This document shows, one piece after another, positions 44,898 through 52,840 of a stretch of 64,000 nt of DNA. The DNA comes from Dysgonomonadaceae bacterium zrk40 (lineage in GTDB: Bacteria; Bacteroidota; Bacteroidia; Bacteroidales; Dysgonomonadaceae). Numbering within the stretch: position 1 is the first letter of the stretch; each line of letters begins with the position of its first letter. The notes beneath the pieces are model-generated. The model did no database searches. It was not told where the DNA came from and saw nothing but the letters and a program-made list of their open reading frames with translations. A program made the position numbers and the translations under genes. The stretch lies in contig CP070276.1 in NCBI GenBank assembly GCA_016916535.1, positions 2,852,001 through 2,916,000 on the forward strand, written 5' to 3'.

Positions 44898-46883
44898 ATG
44901 GACAAAAATACTATCATAGGATTGCTGCTGATTACGGCGATTATCATCGGCTTTTCTATTTACAACAGACCCTCACAGGAACAAATTGCTGCGCAGAAAC
45001 GGATGCAGGACTCACTTGCACTCGTCGAAATGGAGCGTGCGGCTGTCACTGCAAACAGTGTCGATGACACCCTTGAAAATGTAGGTGAGTCAACCCAGGG
45101 AAGCAATGCCGCCGATTTCTTCGGTGCCGCTGCCGCAACACCTACGACTGCCACCGATACCACGGTCGCTGCAAGCCTTGCTTATTCCGATTCGCTCTCG
45201 CTGACGGCATCCTCCGATAAAACCGAACAAACGGTGGTGCTGGAGAACGAAAAGGTAAGGATCCGACTCAACACCCTGGGAGGAAGCATCCGGTCGGTAC
45301 AGCTCAAGGAATACCTGCAACATACCGGTGACAGCCTTTATCTTTTCCAGAATGATGAGGCCCGTTTTAACATGGATCTCTTCAACCGCAACAGTGTACG
45401 CCTCTCAACCGAAACGGAGGTGTTCACCCCTATCCGGAATGCAGACGGGAACAGTGTGACCATGCGGTTGCAGACCACACCGGGTCAATACATCGACTTC
45501 ATCTACACGTTACCTGCCGATGAGTACATGATGGCTTTTGAGGTGCGTGTGGCCGGCATGCGCAATGCCCTTCACCCGGAGAGCCTCACCAACTTCAAGA
45601 TGTTCTGGGAACAGGATATCCGTCAACAGGAGAAGGGGAGGATGTTCGAGAATCGCTACGCGCGCATTCATTACAAATACGACCGTCAGGATGTGCAGAA
45701 GATGAGCGAATCGAAAGATGATAAAAAGGAGCTTTCAGATCCGCTTAAATGGTTTGCCTTCAAGGATCAGTACTTCTCTGCGATTGTAATCGGAGAGAAA
45801 CCTTTCAGCAATACCATCCTCACCTCGAAAGTGCTGGATGATCCCGACCATATCAAATCCTATGCTGCCGAGGTATGGGTGCCGGGTGAGTTGAGTGCCG
45901 AGAGTGACTTGATCACCGCCGGTTTCAACTACTATTTCGGGCCGGTACATTTTAACACGCTGAAGGCCTACGACAAAGGGGTGAGCGACAGTTCGCAGAA
46001 GCTGGAACTGGAGGAGACCGTTTACCTGGGTTACCGTTGGCTGAGCTGGGTGAACAAGTGGCTCGTGATTCCCGTCTTCAATTTCTTCCTCTCCCTGAAT
46101 TGGAGCATGGGGCTGATCATCCTGATCCTGACGCTGATGGTGAAACTGGTGATCTCTCCGCTCACCTACAAATCCTACATCTCCTCCGCCAAGATGAGGG
46201 TATTGCGCCCGCAGATACAGGAGCTGGAGAAAAAATTTCCCGGCAAGGAGCAGGATATGATGATGAAGCGTCAACAAGCCACCATGGAGCTTTACAACAA
46301 GGTGGGGGTAAGCCCGATGAGCGGATGCCTTCCCATGCTGATCCAGATGCCGGTGTTGCTGGCCCTCTTCTTCTTCTTCCCCTCGGCCATCGAGTTGCGC
46401 CAGCAGGGATTCCTCTGGGCCGACGACCTCTCCACCTTCGATTCGCTGATCTCATGGAGCGGTGATATCCCCTTCGTGACCAAGTACCTGGGCAACCACA
46501 TCAGCATCTTCTGTCTGTTGATGACGGTGGTGAACGTCTTCTACACCAAGTACAACATGAGCATGACCGACACCGGTGCACAGACAATGCCGGGGATGAA
46601 GTACATGCCCATTTTCATGTCGGTATTCATGTTCTTCTTCTTGAACTCCTATCCCGCAGGTCTTAACTATTACTATTTCCTCTCCACGCTTTACACCATT
46701 GTGATCACCCTGATCATGAAACAGACCATCAACGAGGATAAGATACTCGCAGAGCTGGAAGCCAACAAGAAGAAACCGAAAAAGAAATCGGGTTTCATGG
46801 CACGACTTGCCGAAGCACAGAAGCTTCAGGAGAAGCAGGCACGCGAGAAGGCAAAAGAGAATGCCAAACGCAATTACCGATAA
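44898..46883 (+). CDS. yidC: Membrane protein insertase YidC
   Basis: 661 aa. An N-terminal transmembrane anchor (IIGLLLITAIIIGFSIY), a large periplasmic P1 beta-sandwich (about 100-360), and the C-terminal 60KD_IMP insertase domain with five helices (SLNWSMGLIILILTLMVKL, then KSYISSAKMRVLRPQIQELE, and SGCLPMLIQMPVLLALFFFF). The C-terminal tail is strongly basic (KKKPKKKSGFMARLAEAQK), fitting ribosome contact. It inserts and folds inner-membrane proteins with or without Sec. Probably co-transcribed with pyrG. Confidence 0.96.
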   Translation: MDKNTIIGLLLITAIIIGFSIYNRPSQEQIAAQKRMQDSLALVEMERAAVTANSVDDTLENVGESTQGSNAADFFGAAAATPTTATDTTVAASLAYSDSLSLTASSDKTEQTVVLENEKVRIRLNTLGGSIRSVQLKEYLQHTGDSLYLFQNDEARFNMDLFNRNSVRLSTETEVFTPIRNADGNSVTMRLQTTPGQYIDFIYTLPADEYMMAFEVRVAGMRNALHPESLTNFKMFWEQDIRQQEKGRMFENRYARIHYKYDRQDVQKMSESKDDKKELSDPLKWFAFKDQYFSAIVIGEKPFSNTILTSKVLDDPDHIKSYAAEVWVPGELSAESDLITAGFNYYFGPVHFNTLKAYDKGVSDSSQKLELEETVYLGYRWLSWVNKWLVIPVFNFFLSLNWSMGLIILILTLMVKLVISPLTYKSYISSAKMRVLRPQIQELEKKFPGKEQDMMMKRQQATMELYNKVGVSPMSGCLPMLIQMPVLLALFFFFPSAIELRQQGFLWADDLSTFDSLISWSGDIPFVTKYLGNHISIFCLLMTVVNVFYTKYNMSMTDTGAQTMPGMKYMPIFMSVFMFFFLNSYPAGLNYYYFLSTLYTIVITLIMKQTINEDKILAELEANKKKPKKKSGFMARLAEAQKLQEKQAREKAKENAKRNYR

Positions 46884-46885
46884 GA

Positions 46886-46938
46886 AATCAGATATCTGAT
46901 TCCATTTTGGCCGGGAGTATTTGCTCCCGGCTTTTTTT
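46886..46938 (+). terminator. Terminator of the pyrG-yidC transcript with an adjoining palindrome
   Basis: The terminator is the stem GCCGGGAG / CTCCCGGC (46910-46917 and 46924-46931) with a 6-nt loop and seven T. Right after the yidC stop lies a perfect 16-bp palindrome, AATCAGATATCTGATT (46886-46901), which may form a second small hairpin. Confidence 0.85.
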
Positions 46939-47094
46939 AATTACCCTGGTAAAAGGAGGGTGAACTAAATATTCAGATGATTGTTCTAACTATGAATTTG
47001 CCTCTGATTAAGAGCTCATGCTTTTCTCGATTTAAAGAGGCTTTCAGATGAAACCGTGGAATTTTTTAACAACAAACTGATAAACATTGAGGTT

Positions 47095-47418
47095 ATGAGT
47101 GAAGAAAAAAAAGTGCTCGAATATGATGAGGATGATTCGCTGAAATTTATCAGGGAAAATTTACCCGAAGAGATGAAGAGTGAACTCTCTGACGATGAAA
47201 TTAACTACATTGTCGATCTGGTTTATGAGTTCTATGAGGAGAAGGGGTTCCTGGATGAAAACGATGACACTGAAATCGAGATCGATGAGGATGAGTTACT
47301 CGAGTACATTTTGAAGAATGCCCGCAAGGATGGTATCAAAGACTATACCGACGAACAGATTGAAGCCATCGTTTCGGGTGAACTAGCCTACTGTGATACC
47401 CTTAATCTATTCGATTGA
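47095..47418 (+). CDS. Small acidic protein of unknown function
   Basis: 107 aa from MSEEKKVLEYDEDD; a start at 47056 would add 13 residues. More than a third of the residues are Asp or Glu, with no signal peptide and no membrane segment. Predicted helices (IRENLPEEMKSELSDDEINY and LLEYILKNARKDGIKDYTDE) alternate with acidic linkers. The spacing of DDEINYIVDLVYEFYEE and TDEQIEAIVSGELAY looks like two copies of one helical motif. I do not recognise the family. It stands between yidC and an OmpA-family gene without an obvious promoter box. Confidence 0.65.
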   Translation: MSEEKKVLEYDEDDSLKFIRENLPEEMKSELSDDEINYIVDLVYEFYEEKGFLDENDDTEIEIDEDELLEYILKNARKDGIKDYTDEQIEAIVSGELAYCDTLNLFD

Positions 47419-47483
47419 GGATATCTATCTCTCAGACAGAGATGATACTTTATTTTTCAATTATTATATAAACAAGACAAACT

Positions 47484-48164
47484 ATGAACCAATTTTCAAA
47501 AGTATTTGCCATTGCTCTCTTGGGAGGTGCGATGATATTCTCCAGTTGTGGATTGAACAGAACAGTACAGGGTGGCGGCATTGGTGCAGGCGCAGGAGCT
47601 GCCGTAGGTGCCGGTGTGGGTGCCATTGCCGGAGGTGGCAAAGGAGCCGCCATTGGTGCCGGTATCGGAGCTGTGCTAGGCGGAACGGCCGGTGCCATCA
47701 TCGGCAACAAGATGGACAAGCAGGCAGCTGAACTGGAGCAGATTGAAGGTGCTCAGGTGGAGAAAGTAAACGAAGGTGAAGCCATCAAGGTCACTTTTGA
47801 ATCAGGTATTCTCTATGCCACCAACTCCAGCACGCTGAACATTGCTTCCCGTACTTCGCTCGACAAGTTCGCCACTTCACTGTTGAACAATCCCGATACC
47901 GACGTCAGGATTTACGGACATACCGACAGTACCGGCAGCGATGCCATCAACAACCCGTTGTCGGAACGTCGTGCTGAATCTGTTTACAACTACCTGATCT
48001 CAAAAGGAGTTTCAGGTACCCGCATGGTTTATGAAGGATTCGGTTCCACCCAACCGGTGGCAGACAACAGTACCGTTGCCGGCAGAGCTGAAAACCGCCG
48101 TGTTGAGGTATACATCCTGCCCAACGCCAAGATGATTCAGGAAGCACAGGAACAAGCTCAGTAA
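47484..48164 (+). CDS. OmpA-family lipoprotein with glycine-zipper segment
   Basis: 226 aa. Lipobox IFSSC (Cys22). Residues 30-75 are a glycine zipper (GIGAGAGAAVGAGVGAIAGG) likely to cross or insert into membrane. Residues 100-215 form an OmpA C-terminal peptidoglycan-binding domain: YATNSSTLNIASR, IYGHTDSTGS, NPLSERRAESVYNYLIS and GRAENRRVEV, with the conserved Asp and Arg that hold diaminopimelate. It resembles YiaD. It anchors the outer membrane to the wall. A terminator follows. Confidence 0.92.
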   Translation: MNQFSKVFAIALLGGAMIFSSCGLNRTVQGGGIGAGAGAAVGAGVGAIAGGGKGAAIGAGIGAVLGGTAGAIIGNKMDKQAAELEQIEGAQVEKVNEGEAIKVTFESGILYATNSSTLNIASRTSLDKFATSLLNNPDTDVRIYGHTDSTGSDAINNPLSERRAESVYNYLISKGVSGTRMVYEGFGSTQPVADNSTVAGRAENRRVEVYILPNAKMIQEAQEQAQ

Positions 48165-48187
48165 TCGAGCTGAGGAAAATTAAATTT

Positions 48188-48220
48188 AATCGCACTGCCT
48201 TTACCGGTGGTGCGATTTTT
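48188..48220 (+). terminator. Terminator after the OmpA-family gene
   Basis: Stem AATCGCAC / GTGCGATT around a 14-nt loop, followed by TTTTT, 24 bp after the stop. Confidence 0.8.
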
Positions 48221-48243
48221 CACATTCATACGCACATATACAG

Positions 48244-48720
48244 ATGGCAGAAGATTTATACATCGTAAATGAGGGTTCTTTGAAGGATAAATATGAATCA
48301 TTGATACCCCAATTGAAGGCTCTCATCAAAGATGAATCGGACCTTGTGGCCAACATGGCCAACATGGCGGCGGCACTGAAAGAGACTTTCGGCTTCTTCT
48401 GGGTCGGTTTTTACCGGGTTGATGGTGAACAGCTGGTGCTGGGACCTTTCCAGGGGCCTGTGGCCTGTACCCGGATCGTTTATGGAAGGGGTGTCTGCGG
48501 TACGGCCTGGAAGGAGGGGCAGACATTGCTCGTTCCTGATGTGGATCAGTTCCCGGGTCACATCGCTTGTAGTTCGCTATCCCGCTCCGAGATCGTGGTA
48601 CCTGCTTTCAAGGGGAATGAGGTTTGTGCCGTGCTCGACGTCGATAGCGACCGCCTTGATGCATTTTCTGAGACGGATGCAGTTTACCTCCAAAAAATTG
48701 TATCTCTGTTAAAATTTTAG
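48244..48720 (+). CDS. msrC: Free methionine-(R)-sulfoxide reductase (GAF domain)
   Basis: 158 aa. A single GAF domain with all three cysteines of the fRMsr family: PVACTRI, GRGVCGTAW and HIACSSLSRSEIVVP. It reduces free methionine-R-sulfoxide using thioredoxin. The core FWVGFYRVDGEQLVLGPFQG is also diagnostic. Length matches E. coli MsrC (YebR). Cytoplasmic; part of oxidative stress repair. It ends directly before the tRNA-Gly promoter. Confidence 0.92.
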   Translation: MAEDLYIVNEGSLKDKYESLIPQLKALIKDESDLVANMANMAAALKETFGFFWVGFYRVDGEQLVLGPFQGPVACTRIVYGRGVCGTAWKEGQTLLVPDVDQFPGHIACSSLSRSEIVVPAFKGNEVCAVLDVDSDRLDAFSETDAVYLQKIVSLLKF

Positions 48721-48729
48721 TCGCTTTTT

Positions 48730-48760
48730 TTTGCAATCATCAAACTATGCATTATCTTTG
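48730..48760 (+). promoter_or_regulatory. Consensus promoter of the tRNA-Gly repeat locus
   Basis: TTTG (48730-48733), 19 bp, TATCTTTG (48753-48760): a full consensus match. The predicted start near 48767 means that both truncated tRNA copies and the intact tRNA lie on one transcript. Confidence 0.75.
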
Positions 48761-48780
48761 TACCCGCAAATTCAAACAAG

Positions 48781-48870
48781 ATGCTGCCCGTTACACCGGC
48801 AAGAGAGCCTGATTCGGAACAGCAGCAGTTTGCAAAAGTAGCTTCCTTCGGGAACATATTGCGAAAGTAG
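48781..48870 (+). other. 29-codon ORF between the promoter and the first tRNA copy
   Basis: ATG at 48781 opens 29 codons (starting MLPVTPAREPDSEQQQ) ending at the TAG formed by bases 8-10 of the first tRNA-like copy. It lies about 14 nt after the predicted transcription start. No ribosome-binding site or family is recognised. It may be a chance frame in the tRNA leader; a short leader peptide is possible but unproved. Confidence 0.2.
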
Positions 48871-48896
48871 CTCAGTTGGTAGAGCACGACCTTGCC
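48861..48896 (+). pseudogene. Truncated tRNA-Gly copy 1 (5' half)
   Basis: The 36 bases from the first acceptor base through anticodon GCC are identical to the intact tRNA at 49087. After that the sequence departs into an A-rich stretch. No T arm or 3' acceptor strand follows, so no mature tRNA can form. Confidence 0.85.
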
Positions 48897-48974
48897 CCAA
48901 AAGGAAAAAGTGAAAACGACCTTGGCAAGATGGGTGAAGAAACTTCGAAAGGCTTTTTTTAAGATTGACATATT

Positions 48975-49010
48975 GCGAAAGTAGCTCAGTTGGTAGAGCA
49001 CGACCTTGCC
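48975..49010 (+). pseudogene. Truncated tRNA-Gly copy 2 (5' half)
   Basis: Again 36 bases identical to the 5' half of the intact tRNA, ending at anticodon GCC and followed by the same A-rich insert as copy 1. No 3' half is present. Confidence 0.85.
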
Positions 49011-49086
49011 CCAAAAGGAAAAGTGAAAACGACCTTGGCAAGATGGGTGAAGATACTTTGAAAGGGCTTTGAAAATTTGAAATATT

Positions 49087-49159
<73 letters not shown>

Positions 49160-49162
49160 CAA

Positions 49163-49204
49163 AAAAATACTCCTGAACAGAATATGTTCAGGAGTATTTT
49201 TTTT
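49163..49204 (+). terminator. Bidirectional terminator after the tRNA-Gly gene
   Basis: A 16-bp stem (49163-49178 with 49186-49201) whose core is ATACTCCTGAAC / GTTCAGGAGTAT, with a 7-nt loop and T-rich flanks on both strands. It serves the tRNA on the plus strand and the gene ending at 49220 on the minus strand. Confidence 0.9.
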
Positions 49205-49219
49205 GTGCTGAAGCCATCC

Positions 49220-49942
49220 TTATCTGATGGTGACAGTGACCTCTTTAAGAATATCAAGAGCGGTGGTGATCGTGCTCAGGTCGGTGAACAGTTCTCCGTT
49301 TTCACCGGCATAGTGGCTGTGTCCGATAGGTGTGAGGGGTACTGATAGACCCGGGTTGTCGCTGTCGATCTCAGCCATGTATACCAGTGCAGGCTGGCTG
49401 GAGGTCATATACTCTTTGTTGCCGGGGTAGCGGTTGTTGGTCCAGTATTCATTCCAGTCCCATGACTGGTTCACCTCCAGGTAGATCCGGTACTTTCCCC
49501 GAAGTGGCTGATCACTTTGTAGCTGTTTCTTGAATGAGTTTTTTGGTGTTGCACCGGTATATGCATCGGCAACAGGTGATTGGGTGGTGGGGAGTAATGT
49601 CCCCTTTTCGTTGGTTACATTGCGTTGATGAATCCAGTAGGGTAGTGAGGCAGGTCGTGCAATCTCTCCCGGCATCCATCTGCCGGTACGTCTGCTGCCC
49701 CGCTTGAACACTCCTTTGCCGATGCTTTCAGAGACAAATAGTGTTTGGATGTATCGGCCGCAGTTATCAGCCAGCCATATCGCATATAGTGGATGGTTGT
49801 GTTGTTTCCCTTTTTCTGCCTGCAGCAGAATTTCAGATCTTGCTTCTTGTTTTTCTGTTGTATTGGTTGTTTCCGGTCTCTCTTGTGCCGTTAGCATGCT
49901 ACCGGAGAGAATCATCAACAGGATAACTGATATTGTTCGCAT
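49220..49942 (-). CDS. Secreted DUF2271-like protein
   Basis: 240 aa with a signal peptide (MRTISVILLMILSGSMLTAQ). The segments HPLYAIWLADNCGRYIQTLFV, ARPASLPYWIHQRN, ADAYTGATPKNSF and LRGKYRIYLEVNQSWDWNEYW follow the pattern of the periplasmic family DUF2271 as I recall it; the family label is moderately certain. YTGATP also recalls FMN-binding-domain attachment motifs, but the usual following residues are not the same. It starts 12 bp after the TonB receptor stop, so it is probably its periplasmic partner in one operon. Confidence 0.65.
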   Translation of the reverse strand: MRTISVILLMILSGSMLTAQERPETTNTTEKQEARSEILLQAEKGKQHNHPLYAIWLADNCGRYIQTLFVSESIGKGVFKRGSRRTGRWMPGEIARPASLPYWIHQRNVTNEKGTLLPTTQSPVADAYTGATPKNSFKKQLQSDQPLRGKYRIYLEVNQSWDWNEYWTNNRYPGNKEYMTSSQPALVYMAEIDSDNPGLSVPLTPIGHSHYAGENGELFTDLSTITTALDILKEVTVTIR

Positions 49943-49954
49943 AGTTGTAGCACT

Positions 49955-52339
49955 TTAAAATTTGACAATGATCCCGATAGTGGGAAGCACAGTGCCGCTG
50001 TAGGTTTCTATCCTTCTCAACAGTTGTTTCTCCTGCGGGTTGGCAGGGTCATCCATCACATCACCATTGCTGTCACGGTTGGTGAAGATGGGCGGGTTCT
50101 CAGATTGGAAGTTATAGGCGTTCTGTACGTCGGCATAGAGGTTCAGCATCCAGCGGTTGTAATAGAACTCCCTGTCGATGCGTAGGTCAAGCTGGTGTGA
50201 GTCGCCGAGCCGCAGGGTATTGTAGTTCGCATAGTCGATGTAGGCCTGGTTGGTGACACTCCAGGCAGCTTTGCTGCTGGAGAGTTCGATGTCGACGGGC
50301 GAGTAGGGGGCACCCCCCACATATCGCCAGCGCATGGAGATGTTCCAGTTGCGGGGCAGACGGTAGCTGCCAATAAGGTTCACCATGTGACGGGTATCCC
50401 AGTTGGAGGGGCGGTAGGTACCCTCACTGTCGGTGAACTCGCTTCTAAATAGGGTGTAGGTCACCGTGCTGTTGAGTTTTTTCCAGTCGAACAGCTTCCC
50501 GGAGAACTCAATCCCGTAGGCGCGCCCCTTGCCGGTGGAGATGATCTCCTCGTCACCGATCTGCCCGTAGTCGGTCCCCTTGCCGGCGATGCTGATCCCT
50601 TCTGCCACCGAGAGAGGATAGTTTGTATATTGCTTGTAGAACCCTTCCAGGTTGAAGCGTGTCACGTCGGTTGGCCTGAACTCGAAACCGGCGATCGCCT
50701 GGTTGGAGATGATATGCTTCAGTTGCTCGTTCTGGTTGGCGAAGTTGCCATCTGCATCCTTGTAGCCCAGCGTGGTGTAGGCGGGTCGCATGGCATATCG
50801 CCCGACGTTGCCGTTGAGGTCCCATTTATCGTTAATCCGGTAGGAGGCGGAAAACCTTGGGGAGATCTGATTCAGGGGATTCCCCATATTTTTGTTGTAG
50901 TTGTTGCCAATGGTGTTGACACCGAGTGAGAGGGAGAGTCTCTCATCGAGGTAGGTGTCCGATGCCTGTATGAATGCCTGGTAGGACCAGAGGTTGAGGT
51001 TGGTGCTGTAGATCAGGTCGGTGAGCGAGCCCTCCACGAATGCCTTTCGATTGGTGCTGTTGGTGTAGTGTGAGTAAGTGACACCGGCACCCACCAGGAT
51101 CTTCACCGGCAGGTCGGGGTAGCTCCGCTCGAAGCGCAGCTTGTTCTCCGCCTCATCGGAACGGTAGTCCGAGATTTTGGGGCGCGACTCATCGTTCTCC
51201 TCATACTTGTAGTTGTTGTTGCGCAGCATGTTCCGGCTCAGTACCCAGGTGTCGAAATAACGGTCGCTGAAATGCTTGTAGACAGCTCCCACGGCGTAGT
51301 TCCACTGCTCATAGATGGGCAGGTAGCTGAGCAGGTACTTCTGAGCCTCGGTGCCGGTTTCCTGCAGGCCGGTATTGAGTGTCATGTTGTCGATGGCGCC
51401 GATGCCGATGAAGGAGAGCTCGTTCTTCTGGTCGATCTTGTATTTGTATTTCACCTGGAAGTCGTTGTAGGTCGGCAGGAAAGGGAGGCCGATCAGCTTG
51501 AAGAGGAGCTGCAGGTAGGACTGGCGAGCAGAGACGATGAAGGTCGATTTCTCACCGATGGGACCATCCAGGGTGAAGGCGGCATCGGAGGCTCCCACGG
51601 CAAGCTGGGTATGGATGCGGTCGGCGCTCCCGTCCTTCTGACGGATGTCCATCACCGAACTGAGCGCGTTGGGGCGGCTGGCAGGGAAGGCGCCGGTGTA
51701 GAAGTTGATCTCCCGCACGAAGTCGGGGTTGATCACCCCCACTGCACCCCCGGAGGAGCCCTGCGTGGCGAAGTGATTGATGATGGGGATCTCCACCCCG
51801 TCGAGGTAGAAGACATTTTCTGATGGACCGCCACCGCGCACGATCAGGTCGTTCCGGTTGGGATCGGTGGCCCCCACGCCCGGCAGGGTCTGCAGCACCT
51901 TTGAGACGTCACGGTTCACGCCGGCAGCCTTTTCGATATCCTTGACACTCACCGTGGCAAATGAAACGGGACTCTCGATCTTCTTCAGGTTCACGTTGGG
52001 GCGGATCACCACTTCGCTGATAAGGGTGGATGACTCCGGTACAGCGATATCGATGAAGGAGGTTTGGTTTCCCTGTACCTGTATCTCTGCCGAAACAGTG
52101 GTCTCAAACCCCACGTAGCTGACAATCAGCCGCACGAATCCGGGCTCGATACCGGTGAAGATAAACCTGCCATCAAGATCGGTGGTGGAACCGGTCAAGG
52201 TTCCCTGTATCTGGATGGTGGCAAACTCCAGCGGTTCGTTGTTTTTCTCGTTGTATACACGCCCTTCAATCCTTCCCTGCTGTGCATGGGAGAGCAAAGT
52301 GATCAGTAACAGTAGCAGTGACAATATCGGTTTTCTCAT
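49955..52339 (-). CDS. TonB-dependent receptor with CarboxypepD_reg-like N-terminus
   Basis: 794 aa. Signal peptide (MRKPILSLLLLLITLLSHAQ), a carboxypeptidase regulatory-like domain (RIEGRVYNEKNNEPLEFATI to about 100), a plug domain (DVSKVLQTLPGVGATDPNRN, then LIVRGGGPSENVFYLDGVEI, residues 140-235), and a barrel to the C-terminus. It imports a ligand across the outer membrane with TonB energy. No SusD-like gene is adjacent, so a polysaccharide-utilisation role is not indicated; metal or siderophore uptake is possible given the DUF2271-like partner. The operon has no clear promoter box upstream. Confidence 0.92.
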   Translation of the reverse strand: MRKPILSLLLLLITLLSHAQQGRIEGRVYNEKNNEPLEFATIQIQGTLTGSTTDLDGRFIFTGIEPGFVRLIVSYVGFETTVSAEIQVQGNQTSFIDIAVPESSTLISEVVIRPNVNLKKIESPVSFATVSVKDIEKAAGVNRDVSKVLQTLPGVGATDPNRNDLIVRGGGPSENVFYLDGVEIPIINHFATQGSSGGAVGVINPDFVREINFYTGAFPASRPNALSSVMDIRQKDGSADRIHTQLAVGASDAAFTLDGPIGEKSTFIVSARQSYLQLLFKLIGLPFLPTYNDFQVKYKYKIDQKNELSFIGIGAIDNMTLNTGLQETGTEAQKYLLSYLPIYEQWNYAVGAVYKHFSDRYFDTWVLSRNMLRNNNYKYEENDESRPKISDYRSDEAENKLRFERSYPDLPVKILVGAGVTYSHYTNSTNRKAFVEGSLTDLIYSTNLNLWSYQAFIQASDTYLDERLSLSLGVNTIGNNYNKNMGNPLNQISPRFSASYRINDKWDLNGNVGRYAMRPAYTTLGYKDADGNFANQNEQLKHIISNQAIAGFEFRPTDVTRFNLEGFYKQYTNYPLSVAEGISIAGKGTDYGQIGDEEIISTGKGRAYGIEFSGKLFDWKKLNSTVTYTLFRSEFTDSEGTYRPSNWDTRHMVNLIGSYRLPRNWNISMRWRYVGGAPYSPVDIELSSSKAAWSVTNQAYIDYANYNTLRLGDSHQLDLRIDREFYYNRWMLNLYADVQNAYNFQSENPPIFTNRDSNGDVMDDPANPQEKQLLRRIETYSGTVLPTIGIIVKF

Positions 52340-52636
52340 TGTTGTGGAATCGGTTTTATGATTTTAAATTTGGCGTCAGTTGAACCGGAGATGGATGTTA
52401 CATACAATTTCGAGAATGAAATCCGGTAATGCCACAATATTTATTAACTATAAACAACAAAGATTCATTTCTGTTCTCACGTTGATTCCATAATTTAAAC
52501 TTGGGTTTAAAATCTAGCACAGTTCTGCTTTTGCGTATAGAATTTGAAAATATATAGTTCATATATATTTCGTTGAACATTGGTGGGTGAGGCCGTCTCA
52601 TATTTCAGGACGAAACAAGGTTCTCGGTGCCTCTAG

Positions 52637-52698
52637 CCTTATTGCACCCTTATTGCACCCTTATATCCACTCCAATAATTATGGGAGTGGATATAAGG
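52637..52698. repeat. Tandem 11-bp repeats joined to a 15-bp perfect inverted repeat
   Basis: CCTTATTGCAC occurs twice head-to-tail (52637-52647, 52648-52658), followed by the related CCTTATATCCACTCC (52659-52673). This last arm is the exact reverse complement of GGAGTGGATATAAGG (52684-52698), with a 10-nt loop between. A degraded copy GGAATAAGG continues outside the second arm. No T tract follows, so it is not a standard terminator. Confidence 0.85.
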
Positions 52699-52801
52699 AT
52701 GGAATAAGGTTAGAATATCAGAATAGCTTCCCATAATATAGGAAAAGGTTCTCTCGTTTATCTGATGCGCCCCATCTATAGCATGAACCCTTTTTTTGTA
52801 C

Positions 52802-52809
52802 TATATTTG
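52802..52809 (+). promoter_or_regulatory. -7 box of the GHL10 gene
   Basis: TATATTTG, 31 bp before the ATG at 52841. The TTTG at 52795-52798 is too close to be the -33 box. Confidence 0.5.
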
Positions 52810-52840
52810 TAAGCGTCAAAGATTAGAACGATTATAATTA

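Larger units (their letters stand above)
48861..49086 (+). repeat. Two tandem units (114 and 112 bp) derived from tRNA-Gly
   Basis: Unit 1 is 48861-48974 and unit 2 is 48975-49086. Each consists of the tRNA 5' half, an A-rich insert (beginning CCCCAAAAGGAAAAAGTG; unit 2 has one A fewer), a second degenerate anticodon-arm copy (CGACCTTGGCAAGATGGG, resembling tRNA bases around the anticodon) and an AT-rich spacer ending in ATATT before the next copy. The units are nearly identical for their first 80 bases and diverge near the end. Unit 1 contains GGC followed by seven T, unit 2 does not. Confidence 0.9.
52340..52840. other. 500-bp divergent intergenic region
   Basis: No coding frame here looks real on either strand. 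It holds a 7-bp inverted repeat TTTAAAC / GTTTAAA (52494-52511), the tandem and inverted repeats at 52637-52698, and a -7 box for the downstream gene at 52802-52809. AT-rich compared with its neighbours. Confidence 0.6.

Noticed and set aside
45735-46277. 180-codon minus-strand frame
   Set aside because: Antisense shadow inside yidC.
51272-51823. 183-codon plus-strand frame
   Set aside because: Antisense shadow of the TonB-dependent receptor gene, which has clear family motifs.
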